Source of the DNA: Methanobacteriota archaeon
GTDB taxonomy: Archaea; Thermoplasmatota; Thermoplasmata; UBA10834
Direction of reading: 5' to 3'
NCBI GenBank assembly: GCA_020347565.1
Contig: CP070732.1
Location: 307,582 to 343,820 of the forward strand
DNA length: 36,239 bases
In this document: in pieces, positions 24,071 through 31,417 of the stretch
How positions within the stretch are numbered: position 1 is the stretch's first letter
Layout: each line of letters opens with the position of its first letter
Notes under the pieces: model-generated
The model's database searches: none
What the model saw: only the letters and a program-made list of their open reading frames with translations
Told to the model about the DNA's origin: nothing
Position numbers and translations under genes: made by a program

Positions 24071-24613
24071 TCACTTCTTGACTCTCCTCATGGTACGCGT
24101 CTTCCTGACAGGCCGCGCCTCCTCATCTCGAGCGCCGGGCTTCTGTCTCGAAGCCACGACCCTGACCCTCCTTATCGGCATCGATGGCGCGGTCCCGGGT
24201 CCCGGCTCGGGCGCAGAGGCCCTGGCGCTCCTGACCCTGCGGACCCTGACCTCCTCCGGCTCCGCACTGACCGTCTCCTCGGCCTCCGCCTCCTGCTCGA
24301 CCTCCTCGGGCTCCTCCGCGTAGTCGAGCTCCGCGTCGTCGGCTTCGACTTCGTCCTGTGGGACGGCGCTCTCCACCCTATCGAGTAGCGGGCTCCTGAG
24401 AGTGGACTCGAGCATGTGGTCTACCGTACCAGGCTCGTATTTCTGCTTCTCGAGCATGAGGTCCCTCTCAAGCTTCTCGATCTGCAGTATCCACTCGTCC
24501 TCTTCCTCGAAGTTCCATCCGCAGAACTCGCATATTGTAGATTCGAGTGAGACGCCGAGTCCACAGCTTGGACATTCCTTCTTCTGCTCGGCGCGGAGGG
24601 TACGTTTGGCCAT
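24071..24613 (-). CDS. Zinc-ribbon protein with acidic middle and basic tail
   Basis: This 180-residue protein has a basic start, a zinc ribbon (CPSC at 14-17, CEFC at 28-31), and a coiled-coil-like helix (about 40-60). A strongly acidic stretch follows (about 84-120, many Glu and Asp). The C-terminal third is Arg/Lys-rich (about 122-180), with several VRRVR-like repeats. The charge-segregated architecture suggests binding to nucleic acid or ribosomes, which is inference. ATG 24613 lies about 27 nt after a TATA-like TTTAATATAATG (rc of 24638-24649), so the mRNA is probably leaderless. No named family is recognised. Confidence 0.75.
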   Translation of the reverse strand: MAKRTLRAEQKKECPSCGLGVSLESTICEFCGWNFEEEDEWILQIEKLERDLMLEKQKYEPGTVDHMLESTLRSPLLDRVESAVPQDEVEADDAELDYAEEPEEVEQEAEAEETVSAEPEEVRVRRVRSARASAPEPGPGTAPSMPIRRVRVVASRQKPGARDEEARPVRKTRTMRRVKK

Positions 24614-24727
24614 CGTACTGAGAATTCGATGGTCATTATATTAAATTTTGCGAATGAACAGCGCAAGACCGTGTTGGCGGAGGGGGCGATGGTAAAATAG
24701 CCCCTGAAATCATTATGTCGGCCCGAT

Positions 24728-25876
24728 ATGAAGACGCTAGTGCTCTGCGTCGACCGCGACGACGACCTCGGGACCAAGACGGGCATAAGCGGGCCTGTCA
24801 TAGGCAGGGAGGAGAACCTCAAGGCGAGCATGGCGCTCGGCCTCGCGGACCCCGAGGAGGTCGACGCGAACACGATACTCTCGGGCCTTCAGCTCTATGA
24901 CGACCTCGTGCGGCGTGGAATGGACGCAGAGGTCGCGACCATATCGGGGGACTCTCATGTCGGCTTCCAGTCCGACCTCATACTGACCACCCAGCTCGAG
25001 AACGTCCTCGAGGTGGTGAAGCCTGATCGCGCCATCCTCGTGAGCGACGGCGCCGAGGACGAGGCGATATACCCGGTGATATCGTCGAGGATCAAGATCG
25101 ACTCCGTGAAGCGCGTCTACGTGAAACAGAGTAGGAGCATCGAGGGCACCTACTACATGATCATGCGGACGCTCCAGGACGAGAAGATGAGGCGACGATG
25201 GGTCGTGCCGGTCTCGCTCGTATTGATCATATGGGGTTTGCTGTCGCTAACGGTCAAGCTTGTCGAGTTCTTCGAGGGCGGCGGCAGCGATATAGGACTG
25301 CTGTCCCAAATGGCCTTCGGCGTGATCGGCGTGGTCCTCGGGCTCTACCTCATCGGCTGGTCGTACAGATGGGCCGAGCGCGTCGGCGAGCGGTTCACGA
25401 GGATGAAGCGCTCGGTCAGACAGGGGAGCCTCGCGATACCGTTTGCCATAGTGGGCCTCGTCTTGGTCGTGGTCGGCGTGTTGATAGGCTACGACATGGC
25501 TCAGGCGTACAACGAATCCCTGCTGCCGTCCGAGCGCAGCTTCGCGATATCCATACTGGTGTTCGCCTCCGGCTCCGTGTGGTTCACCGTCTTCGGCGTG
25601 TTCGCTTACGAGTCCGGGAAGGCCATCACGGTGTTCCTGCAGACGGGCAAGGTCAGGTGGTCGTTCATAGTCATGATGGTGTCGGTCCTCGCCACTGGCT
25701 TCATCGTACAGGGGTCCCTGGACGCCCTGGGCTACTTCCTGAAGCACAGCGAGCACGACCTGGTGATCATATTCTCCGAGATGATCACGGGCATTATGAT
25801 CGCCATCTTCAGCTCCGTGCTGAACGCCTCCCTTCGCAGGGAGGCGGAACGCAAGAGCGTGGCGCAGGGGGCGTGA
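24728..25876 (+). CDS. DUF373 family membrane protein
   Basis: The 382-residue protein fits archaeal DUF373 (COG2237). It has a soluble N-terminal domain (about 1-155) beginning MKTLVLCVDRDDDLG, with TGISGPVIGREENLKASMALGLADPEEVDAN, a hallmark of the family. A membrane domain of about seven hydrophobic helices follows (about 160-375). Function is unknown; the Asp-rich start hints at metal or nucleotide binding. A TATA-like GGTAAAATAG (24691-24700) gives a very short leader. The stop is 4 nt before the likely CTG start of mptE, so the two are co-transcribed. Confidence 0.92.
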   Translation: MKTLVLCVDRDDDLGTKTGISGPVIGREENLKASMALGLADPEEVDANTILSGLQLYDDLVRRGMDAEVATISGDSHVGFQSDLILTTQLENVLEVVKPDRAILVSDGAEDEAIYPVISSRIKIDSVKRVYVKQSRSIEGTYYMIMRTLQDEKMRRRWVVPVSLVLIIWGLLSLTVKLVEFFEGGGSDIGLLSQMAFGVIGVVLGLYLIGWSYRWAERVGERFTRMKRSVRQGSLAIPFAIVGLVLVVVGVLIGYDMAQAYNESLLPSERSFAISILVFASGSVWFTVFGVFAYESGKAITVFLQTGKVRWSFIVMMVSVLATGFIVQGSLDALGYFLKHSEHDLVIIFSEMITGIMIAIFSSVLNASLRREAERKSVAQGA

Positions 25877-25880
25877 CGAG

Positions 25881-26579
25881 CTGAAGCTCGAGGACTGGCT
25901 CCCTCTCTATCACGAGATATGCAGCGACTTCGGATTCGACGAGGCTGCGGACCTCGAATGCGCCCGGATTCTGTCATCCATCATAGGCAAGCGCGGCGCA
26001 GACACCCTCTCCTGCAGGAGGCTGTCCGACCTCCCCGCGTCGGCCGTGCTCTGCGGGTGCGGTGGCTCGCTGGAGCCGGAGCTGGAGTTCGTCGGGCAGG
26101 AGGAGCTGCTGGTGGCAGCCGACGGCGCGACGTCGACGCTCGTTTCCGCGAGCATGTCACCCGACATCATAGTGACCGACCTAGACGGCAAGGTGGAGGA
26201 CCAGGTCGAGGCCAACGCGGAGGGAAGCGTGGTGTTCGTGCACGCACACGGCGACAATCGCGGGGCAATCGAGCGCTATGCGCCGGCCTTCGAGGGCGCC
26301 TTGGTAGGCACGTGTCAGTGCGCGCCCGTGAGTGGTCTGTTCAACTTCGGCGGCTTCACGGACGGCGACCGCGCGGCCTGCATACTGTCCGAGCTGGGGG
26401 TGTCCCATATCAGGCTGGCGGGATTCGACTTCGAGACGCCATCTGAGAAGTCAGGCAGGTCGTCCGAAGCGAAGGCGCGGAAGCTCGCCTGGGCGCGGAG
26501 GATTCTGGGGGGGCTCTCGCGACACGGCGTCAGAATAGAGCAGGTCGTAGACGGCAGCAGGGCGGTGCCAAACAGGTAA
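25881..26579 (+). CDS. mptE: 6-hydroxymethylpterin diphosphokinase (MptE-like); CTG start
   Basis: MptE activates 6-hydroxymethyl-7,8-dihydropterin by diphosphorylation in archaeal folate and methanopterin synthesis. The core has GCGGSLEPELEF, then VAADGATSTLV and SPDIIVTDLDGKVEDQVEANAEGSVVFVHAHGDN, including the TDLDG metal/nucleotide motif. The first ATG in frame (26046) would remove about 55 residues. The upstream frame encodes the expected N-terminus KLEDWLPLYHEICSDFGFD, immediately preceded by CTG 25881, and no ATG, GTG or TTG lies nearby in frame. With CTG the length is 232 residues, normal for the family. It follows DUF373 after 4 nt. The gene is well supported; CTG initiation is inferred. 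Confidence 0.9.
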   Translation: MKLEDWLPLYHEICSDFGFDEAADLECARILSSIIGKRGADTLSCRRLSDLPASAVLCGCGGSLEPELEFVGQEELLVAADGATSTLVSASMSPDIIVTDLDGKVEDQVEANAEGSVVFVHAHGDNRGAIERYAPAFEGALVGTCQCAPVSGLFNFGGFTDGDRAACILSELGVSHIRLAGFDFETPSEKSGRSSEAKARKLAWARRILGGLSRHGVRIEQVVDGSRAVPNR

Positions 26580-26630
26580 GTCGACACGTTTTTAGGTGCG
26601 TATTCGGTTGCTCCTATCACAGGGGTTGGG

Positions 26631-27038
26631 ATGTCGGTCGTCACAATGCACCAGGTAGAGCTCGCACTGGCGAAGACCGTCGGCAAGAAGAGCGACATGT
26701 CCGGCGAGGACATCCGCAAGCTGGCGGAGCACGTCATGAGCTTCTTCGGATATACCGACGAGGTGATCGACAACAGGCTGACGCCGGACGACCGCGATAT
26801 CTTCTACACGCTCGAGGAGGAGGGGCTCGTGACGACGACGCACGAGGAGGTGCTCCTCAAGAAGGGCAAGCTGTGGAGGATCCATTACTGGATTCTCAAG
26901 AAGGATCAGATTATCCGGCTTGCCAACGCGGACGATGAGGCCGAGAAGGCGGCCGACAAGCCCTCGGATGTGTACGAAGAGCTCTCGGACGAGCAGTGGG
27001 CGAGACACAGGACGCCCTCGTCGGAGGACGACGCGTGA
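26631..27038 (+). CDS. DUF6015-like protein
   Basis: The 135-residue soluble protein has a predicted helical N-terminal part (HQVELALAKTVGKKSDMSGEDIRKLAEHVMSFFGY). A winged-helix-like segment follows (RDIFYTLEEEGLVTTTHEEVLL, then KLWRIHYWIL) and an acidic C-terminal tail. I associate this pattern with DUF6015, an archaeal family of unknown function found in Thermoplasmata; the assignment is from memory. A TATA-like GTTTTTAGG at 26588-26596 and the AGGGGTTGGG before the ATG support start 26631. Possible role as a DNA-binding regulator is inferred from the winged-helix-like shape only. Confidence 0.72.
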   Translation: MSVVTMHQVELALAKTVGKKSDMSGEDIRKLAEHVMSFFGYTDEVIDNRLTPDDRDIFYTLEEEGLVTTTHEEVLLKKGKLWRIHYWILKKDQIIRLANADDEAEKAADKPSDVYEELSDEQWARHRTPSSEDDA

Positions 27039-27106
27039 GGGCGCCACCGCCTGTCTAAATCAATTAATATGGGAAGCTCAATGGCCCAGTCGCTGGTCTG
27101 CCAGAC

Positions 27107-28705
27107 ATGAACGGTTATCTCATCGCCCTGATCGTGTTCCTTGCGTGGCTCGCACTCGTCATAGCGGCGCGGAAGAAGGGCTGGCTACAGAAGCGTTCCA
27201 TGAGCCTCTGGGGCCCGATAGTTATGTGGCGCACCAGGAAGGGCAGGGAGTTCATCGACCGGCTGGCGTCCCGCAGGGGCCTCTGGGGCTTCTTCGGGAA
27301 GGCGTCGCTATGGATATGCGCCACGGCGATGATAACGATGATGGTGCTCCTGCTCTGGCAGGCCACGATCGTGCCGCAGATCGAGAGGCCGCCGTCGCCG
27401 AAGCTGATACTGGGCGTCCCCGGCATCAATCCGGTGATACCCGTGGGGTACGGCATACTCGGCCTCGCGGTGGCGATGATCGTCCACGAATTCTCCCACG
27501 GCGTGATGACGAGGATAGCCGGGATGAAGATCAGCTCGCTCGGGCTCCTGTTCCTGGTGTTCCCCATCGGCGCGTTCGTCGAGCCCGACGAGAAGGCCCT
27601 CCAGGAGACGACGCGCTCCAAGAGGGCGAAGGTGTTCGGCGCGGGACCCGCCAGCAACCTCATACTCGCCGTTATCATGCTCGGCATATTCTCCGGTTTG
27701 ATGATGTCTTCTCTGGATCCCGCGCATGAGGGGCCGCTCGTGACGGGCGTGGTTGAAGACTCCCCGGCAGCCGTCGCTGGGCTCGCGCCCTACAGCGTAC
27801 TCGTGTCGATCGACGGCGTCGCCCTGTCGTCGCCAGAGGATGTGGGCGACAGGGAATCGAGCCCCGGGTCGACTGTGGACATCTCATACTACTTGGGGGG
27901 AGAGCTGAAGACGGCCGAGGACGTGCTCGACGGCGTCGTTGTGGCGTACGTCGTGAAGGACTTCGCGGCCCATGAAGCCGGCCTTGGCGTGGGCATGCTG
28001 CTCATTTCGCTCAACGACACGGAGATAGACAGCATGGACCGGCTGACGGAGGTCATGAGCGAGACGACCGCCGGTCAGGTGGTCAACGTGACCGTCATGG
28101 CCTATGACCCCGCCTCCGACGCCTTCGAGGTCGTCAATGATGTGTCGGAGATCGTCCTATCGGACAAGCACGACTACTACTCCAGGTTCTATCCGGACGA
28201 GAACGACCCAGCCTATGCGGGAAGAGGCTACCTCGGCGGCGGCTTCATCATGCTCGGGCTGGAGTCGAGGAACCCTGAGTACTACGCGGACATGCTGGCC
28301 CGTCCGTTCCAAGGGGACAGGACGATAGGGGACTTCTCGATGTCATGGCTGAGGCTGATAGCACTGCCGTTCCTCGACCTCGCGCCACTGCGCTCGCCCG
28401 TCACCGATCTGTACGAAGCGGGTGGCGCTCTCTCGTGGATTCCGGATGACGTCTTCTGGATACTCACCAACTCCGTCTACTGGATCTTCTGGCTCAACCT
28501 TATGCTCGGGCTCACGAACGTGCTTCCGGCAGTCCCGTTGGACGGAGGCTATCTCTTCAGGGATGGCATGGACTACGTGCTCGCGCGCGCGTCGAAGGAG
28601 AGCACCAAGGAGCAGAGGGACAGGGTCACCAGCAGCCTCACGCTCGCGCTGGCCTTTCTCGTGCTCTTCCTCATACTCTGGCAGCTCATAGGCCCTGCCT
28701 TCTGA
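27107..28705 (+). CDS. Site-2 protease family (M50) intramembrane metalloprotease with PDZ domains
   Basis: The 532-residue polytopic protein carries the zinc site HEFSH at 127-131 inside a hydrophobic helix. The third ligand motif LDGG (Asp479) lies near the C-terminus. Between them are two PDZ-like modules (about 205-330; GVVEDSPAAVAGLAPYSVLVSIDGV and AAHEAGLGVGMLLISLNDTEI). Site-2 proteases cut membrane-bound regulators or signal-peptide remnants; the substrate here is unknown. The long gap between the two zinc motifs and the PDZ pair are seen in many archaeal members. TATA-like AATTAATATGG at 27063-27073 predicts a short leader. It has its own promoter and no obvious anti-sigma or regulator target next to it. 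Confidence 0.93.
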   Translation: MNGYLIALIVFLAWLALVIAARKKGWLQKRSMSLWGPIVMWRTRKGREFIDRLASRRGLWGFFGKASLWICATAMITMMVLLLWQATIVPQIERPPSPKLILGVPGINPVIPVGYGILGLAVAMIVHEFSHGVMTRIAGMKISSLGLLFLVFPIGAFVEPDEKALQETTRSKRAKVFGAGPASNLILAVIMLGIFSGLMMSSLDPAHEGPLVTGVVEDSPAAVAGLAPYSVLVSIDGVALSSPEDVGDRESSPGSTVDISYYLGGELKTAEDVLDGVVVAYVVKDFAAHEAGLGVGMLLISLNDTEIDSMDRLTEVMSETTAGQVVNVTVMAYDPASDAFEVVNDVSEIVLSDKHDYYSRFYPDENDPAYAGRGYLGGGFIMLGLESRNPEYYADMLARPFQGDRTIGDFSMSWLRLIALPFLDLAPLRSPVTDLYEAGGALSWIPDDVFWILTNSVYWIFWLNLMLGLTNVLPAVPLDGGYLFRDGMDYVLARASKESTKEQRDRVTSSLTLALAFLVLFLILWQLIGPAF

Positions 28706-28738
28706 GGCCACGTGGGCGGAAGCCCCTGGCTCGAGGAT

Positions 28739-28753
28739 AGGTATTTATTACCT
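28739..28753 (+). promoter_or_regulatory. TATA box embedded in a perfect palindrome
   Basis: AGGTA-TTTAT-TACCT is a perfect inverted repeat whose centre forms the TATA-like element of the following winged-helix gene. The predicted transcription start is about 28773, 5 nt before the ATG at 28778. A half-site TTACC recurs at 28760-28764. A protein bound here would block TBP. Autoregulation by the downstream winged-helix protein is inferred. Confidence 0.45.
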
Positions 28754-28777
28754 GATTTGTTACCAGACCCGGGGAAG

Positions 28778-29353
28778 ATGTTCTCTCCGAAGACAGACAT
28801 GCGCGACCTGATACTCGAGGTGCTCGGCAAGGACGCCGCATCCATAAGCGGCATAGCGAGAGAGCTCGAGGCGAAGGGCGTTAAGCTCCACCGCCTGGAA
28901 CTCACAGGCTACCTCAAGGCGATGGCCGATATGGGTGCGCTCAGGGGGAAGGAGATCAAGCCGGCGAAGGTATTCTCGATATCCCCGTCCAGCGACAAAT
29001 CGTTCCACGAGCTGCTCGGAGAGGCGTGCTATGCCGTCGCGTCCTCCGCCGATGAGGCCGCGACGCTGTACGCCTATACGCTTCAGAAGATGTTCAGACG
29101 GGCCATATTCGATATGGAGGTCCAGAGGTCCGGCATAGACGGCATCGTATCCGGGCGAAAAGCGACGTCGGAGGAGCGGTCAGAGGCGAAGTCCACCCTC
29201 GTGAGGCTCGGCTACAAGGTGCCGAACAGCGACGTGCCCACGGTAGTCGAGGACGACATGGAGCTTAAGATGGTCAGGGCGCTGTCCCATGTCCTCGTGG
29301 AGAGGTACTCGCTGAACCCCTACATCAAGGAGACGACCCAGGTCAAGTTGTAG
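28778..29353 (+). CDS. Winged-helix domain protein, unrecognised family
   Basis: This 191-residue protein starts at ATG 28778. The open frame extends to 28712, but a TATA-like element at about 28742-28750 shows that the upstream part is promoter. The N-terminal 65 residues read as a winged helix (MRDLILEVLGKDAASISGIARELEAKGVKLHRLELTGYL, then MADMGALRGKEI). A mostly helical C-terminal domain with several charged segments follows (about 75-190). It ends just before the promoter of the AIR-synthase-like gene. The promoter carries a palindrome that could be its own operator. No named family recognised; DNA binding is likely but not shown. Confidence 0.78.
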   Translation: MFSPKTDMRDLILEVLGKDAASISGIARELEAKGVKLHRLELTGYLKAMADMGALRGKEIKPAKVFSISPSSDKSFHELLGEACYAVASSADEAATLYAYTLQKMFRRAIFDMEVQRSGIDGIVSGRKATSEERSEAKSTLVRLGYKVPNSDVPTVVEDDMELKMVRALSHVLVERYSLNPYIKETTQVKL

Positions 29354-29389
29354 GGCACGTTTTTATCCATCCAAGTTATTGCGCGGGCC

Positions 29390-30361
29390 GTGAACCTCAC
29401 CGGGCTCGTGGAGGAACTGAGGAACTACGGCGGCATAACGAGGAAGCGGGAGATATCCGAAGTCGTCGAGAGGCTGCTGTGCGAGAACGCAGGTTGTGTG
29501 CTCGCGGCGCTCGGCGAGGACGCCGCAGCGATCGAGCACGACAAGACTGTTCTGCTGTTGGCCGCTGACGGAATGATGGAGAGCTTTGTCGAAGCGGACC
29601 CTCACTGGGCTGGCTACTGCTCCGTACTCGTGAATGTCAACGACATCGCCGCCATGGGCGGCATGCCGATGGCTGTGGTCGATGTCCTGTCATGCCGCAA
29701 GGGCGATGTGAGGGACGCCCTCGTGTCCGGGCTGGCAGCGGCGAGCAAGAAGTTCGGTGTTCCGATCGTCGGAGGGCACCTGCATCCTGACGCGACCCAT
29801 GCGGCGCTCGATGTGGCGGTGCTCGGGGAGACGGACATGGACCATCTGGTGCTCAGCACCGGAGCGTCAGTGGGCGACGACATCGTGTGCGCCATGGACC
29901 TCGATGGCCAGTTCACGCCGGGTATACCGTACTCATGGGACACCACCAGCACGAAGGGGCGCGAGGAGGTGCGCAGGTGCCTGGCCTCGATGCACACCGT
30001 CGCGCCCTTGCTGTCGGCGGGGAAGGACATCAGCAACCCTGGGACGCTCGGCACGATGGGCATGCTGCTCGAGGCGAGCTCCGCAGGCGGGCACGTCGAC
30101 ATCCTGCGAATACCGCGTCCGGGCGGCGTCGGGCTGGGGCAGTGGCTGAAGGCGTACCAGGGCTGTGGATTCGTCGTGACATGCGACCCCGGATCGACCG
30201 AAGGGGTCGCCGCGGAGTTCGAGAGACGCGGTCTGACGGCCTCGAAATGCGGTTCCGTCGCAGAGGGGCATGAGCTCGTCGTCGAAATGCAGGGCGACCG
30301 GGAGACGCTCTTCGACCTATCGGCGGAGAACTTCGGATGCCGCGTTCCGCAAAGGATATGA
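29390..30361 (+). CDS. AIR synthase-related protein (COG2144, methanogenesis marker 2-like)
   Basis: The 323-residue protein belongs to the PurM/HypE/SelD/ThiL superfamily of ATP-dependent enzymes. The N-terminal half has GEDAAAIEHDKTVLLLAADGMME and NVNDIAAMGGMPMAVVDVL, the ATP and metal-binding core. The C-terminal half has the SNPGTLGTMGMLLEASSAGGHVDI segment of the family. The sequence most resembles COG2144, which includes methanogenesis marker protein 2 as well as non-methanogen members; the substrate is unknown. GTG 29390 is supported by a TTTTTATC TATA element (29360-29367) 27 nt upstream, so the mRNA is probably leaderless. Confidence 0.82.
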   Translation: MNLTGLVEELRNYGGITRKREISEVVERLLCENAGCVLAALGEDAAAIEHDKTVLLLAADGMMESFVEADPHWAGYCSVLVNVNDIAAMGGMPMAVVDVLSCRKGDVRDALVSGLAAASKKFGVPIVGGHLHPDATHAALDVAVLGETDMDHLVLSTGASVGDDIVCAMDLDGQFTPGIPYSWDTTSTKGREEVRRCLASMHTVAPLLSAGKDISNPGTLGTMGMLLEASSAGGHVDILRIPRPGGVGLGQWLKAYQGCGFVVTCDPGSTEGVAAEFERRGLTASKCGSVAEGHELVVEMQGDRETLFDLSAENFGCRVPQRI

Positions 30362-30948
30362 ACGCGGCCCTTTCTATCAGGTCACGCGGAGAGCGGGAAA
30401 CACGGCAAATCAGCGGTTGGCAACCAATCCGAGAGGGCGCCTAAACGCTCGGGTAGGTTCAGCCAGCAAAAGGGGGCTGTCACGCTGCTGCCTCCACCGT
30501 GCTCGACTCTCCCGTCAATCTCGACACGGAGGAGGTGCGACAAGGTGCTAGGCCACCGAGGTTGCCGGCCTCGTCCACGAAGGCTACCCAGGCACCTTCT
30601 CGGCCCCGCTACCCGGGGAGCGTTGAGAGTTCGCGGTAAGGCTGTTCCCGTCAGGGCCTGACCCGATCCCCGCGACCAAGGTAGAGGATCCCGCCCTCCG
30701 GCTGGACCACAGGACCACCTTCAACCCCCTCGGACAGGGCCTCACTGTCGATGTCTGGACCAGCGCAGACTCGGTTACGACGTCCCCGGCTGTCACCCCC
30801 ACTGTCGACGATTTTGGTGTATAAGGACACGCCGAACGTCCCGGTCTAGCCTAGCGAACTCCAATACCCGGGTACCCCTATAAAAGAGGTTCGAACCGGT
30901 TCGCAATCGGCTGGGTGATGATGTCGCCGTTCTGAACACCCCTTATAG
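30362..30948. other. Gene-poor stretch with decayed coding traces
   Basis: No intact gene is recognisable in these 587 nt. One plus-strand frame (about 30552-30823) has protein-like composition (VAGLVHEGYPGTFSAPL, then a TGA at 30624-30626, then EFAVRLFPSGPDPIPATK and onward to a TAA at 30822-30824). It has no start codon, so it looks like a broken gene remnant. A strong TATA-like CTATAAAAG lies at 30878-30886, followed by the palindromic GGTTCGAACCGGTTCG. With the truncated permease that follows, the area looks like a site of gene loss. Confidence 0.45.
30552..30824 (+). pseudogene. Possible remnant of an unidentified protein gene
   Basis: The plus-strand frame runs about 90 codons with one internal TGA (30624-30626) and no initiation codon. 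Its translation has proline, glycine and beta-strand-like content (for instance PLGQGLTVDVWTSADSVTT) more typical of an extracytoplasmic domain than of random frame. I do not recognise the family and it may be chance. Confidence 0.25.
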
Positions 30949-31356
30949 ATGATAACGTTTGGCACTGCGAGAATCGTCAGGGCACAGGTCTTCTCGGTGA
31001 AGGAACGGGCGTTTGTGGAGAGGGCCCGGGCCGTCGGTGCGGGCGATTACCACATCGTCATCAAACACATCTTCCCGAATGTGTTCCCCCTGATGTTCGC
31101 GAATGCTATCCTCACCATCGCTATCTCCATACTATCGGAAAGCACCCTGAGTTTCATAGGGCTGGGCCCACATTCTTCCGAGGTCGTCACATGGGGGAGC
31201 ATCCTCGAGAACGCGGACAATGCATTCGCAATCCAGCGAGGGCTCTATTGGTGGGTGGCCGTACCGGGCCTATGCATCGTCGGGGTGGTGCTCTCATTCA
31301 CCTTCATCGGCAATGCACTAGACGAGGTCTTCAATCCGAGGCTCAGGAGACGATGA
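30949..31356 (+). pseudogene. Truncated DppC/OppC-type ABC permease (C-terminal half)
   Basis: The 135 residues correspond to the C-terminal half of a dipeptide/oligopeptide ABC transporter permease. TARIVRAQVFSVKERAFVERARAVGAGDYHIVIKHIFPNVFP contains the EAA-type loop that contacts the ATPase. It is followed by LSESTLSFIGLGPHSSEVVTWGSIL and the final NALDEVFNPRLRRR, all well-known DppC landmarks. A full permease has about 280-300 residues with six helices; the N-terminal half is absent, and no such sequence is visible upstream. No partner permease, ATPase or binding-protein gene is nearby. The retained part is well conserved, so the loss may be recent, or the piece may be an imported fragment. 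Confidence 0.82.
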
Positions 31357-31417
31357 CCGCGTGCTCGCGTCGTGACGCGGCGCCGTAGCACCATAACCGT
31401 AAAGCTTTAGTGCTGAA

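Noticed and set aside
30831..30911. tRNA-like segment (GCCGA...TCGGC ends, GGTTCGAAC)
   Set aside because: Only five acceptor pairs form, no proper anticodon or D stem exists, and the T-arm stem does not pair; the GGTTCGAACC is just part of a palindrome.
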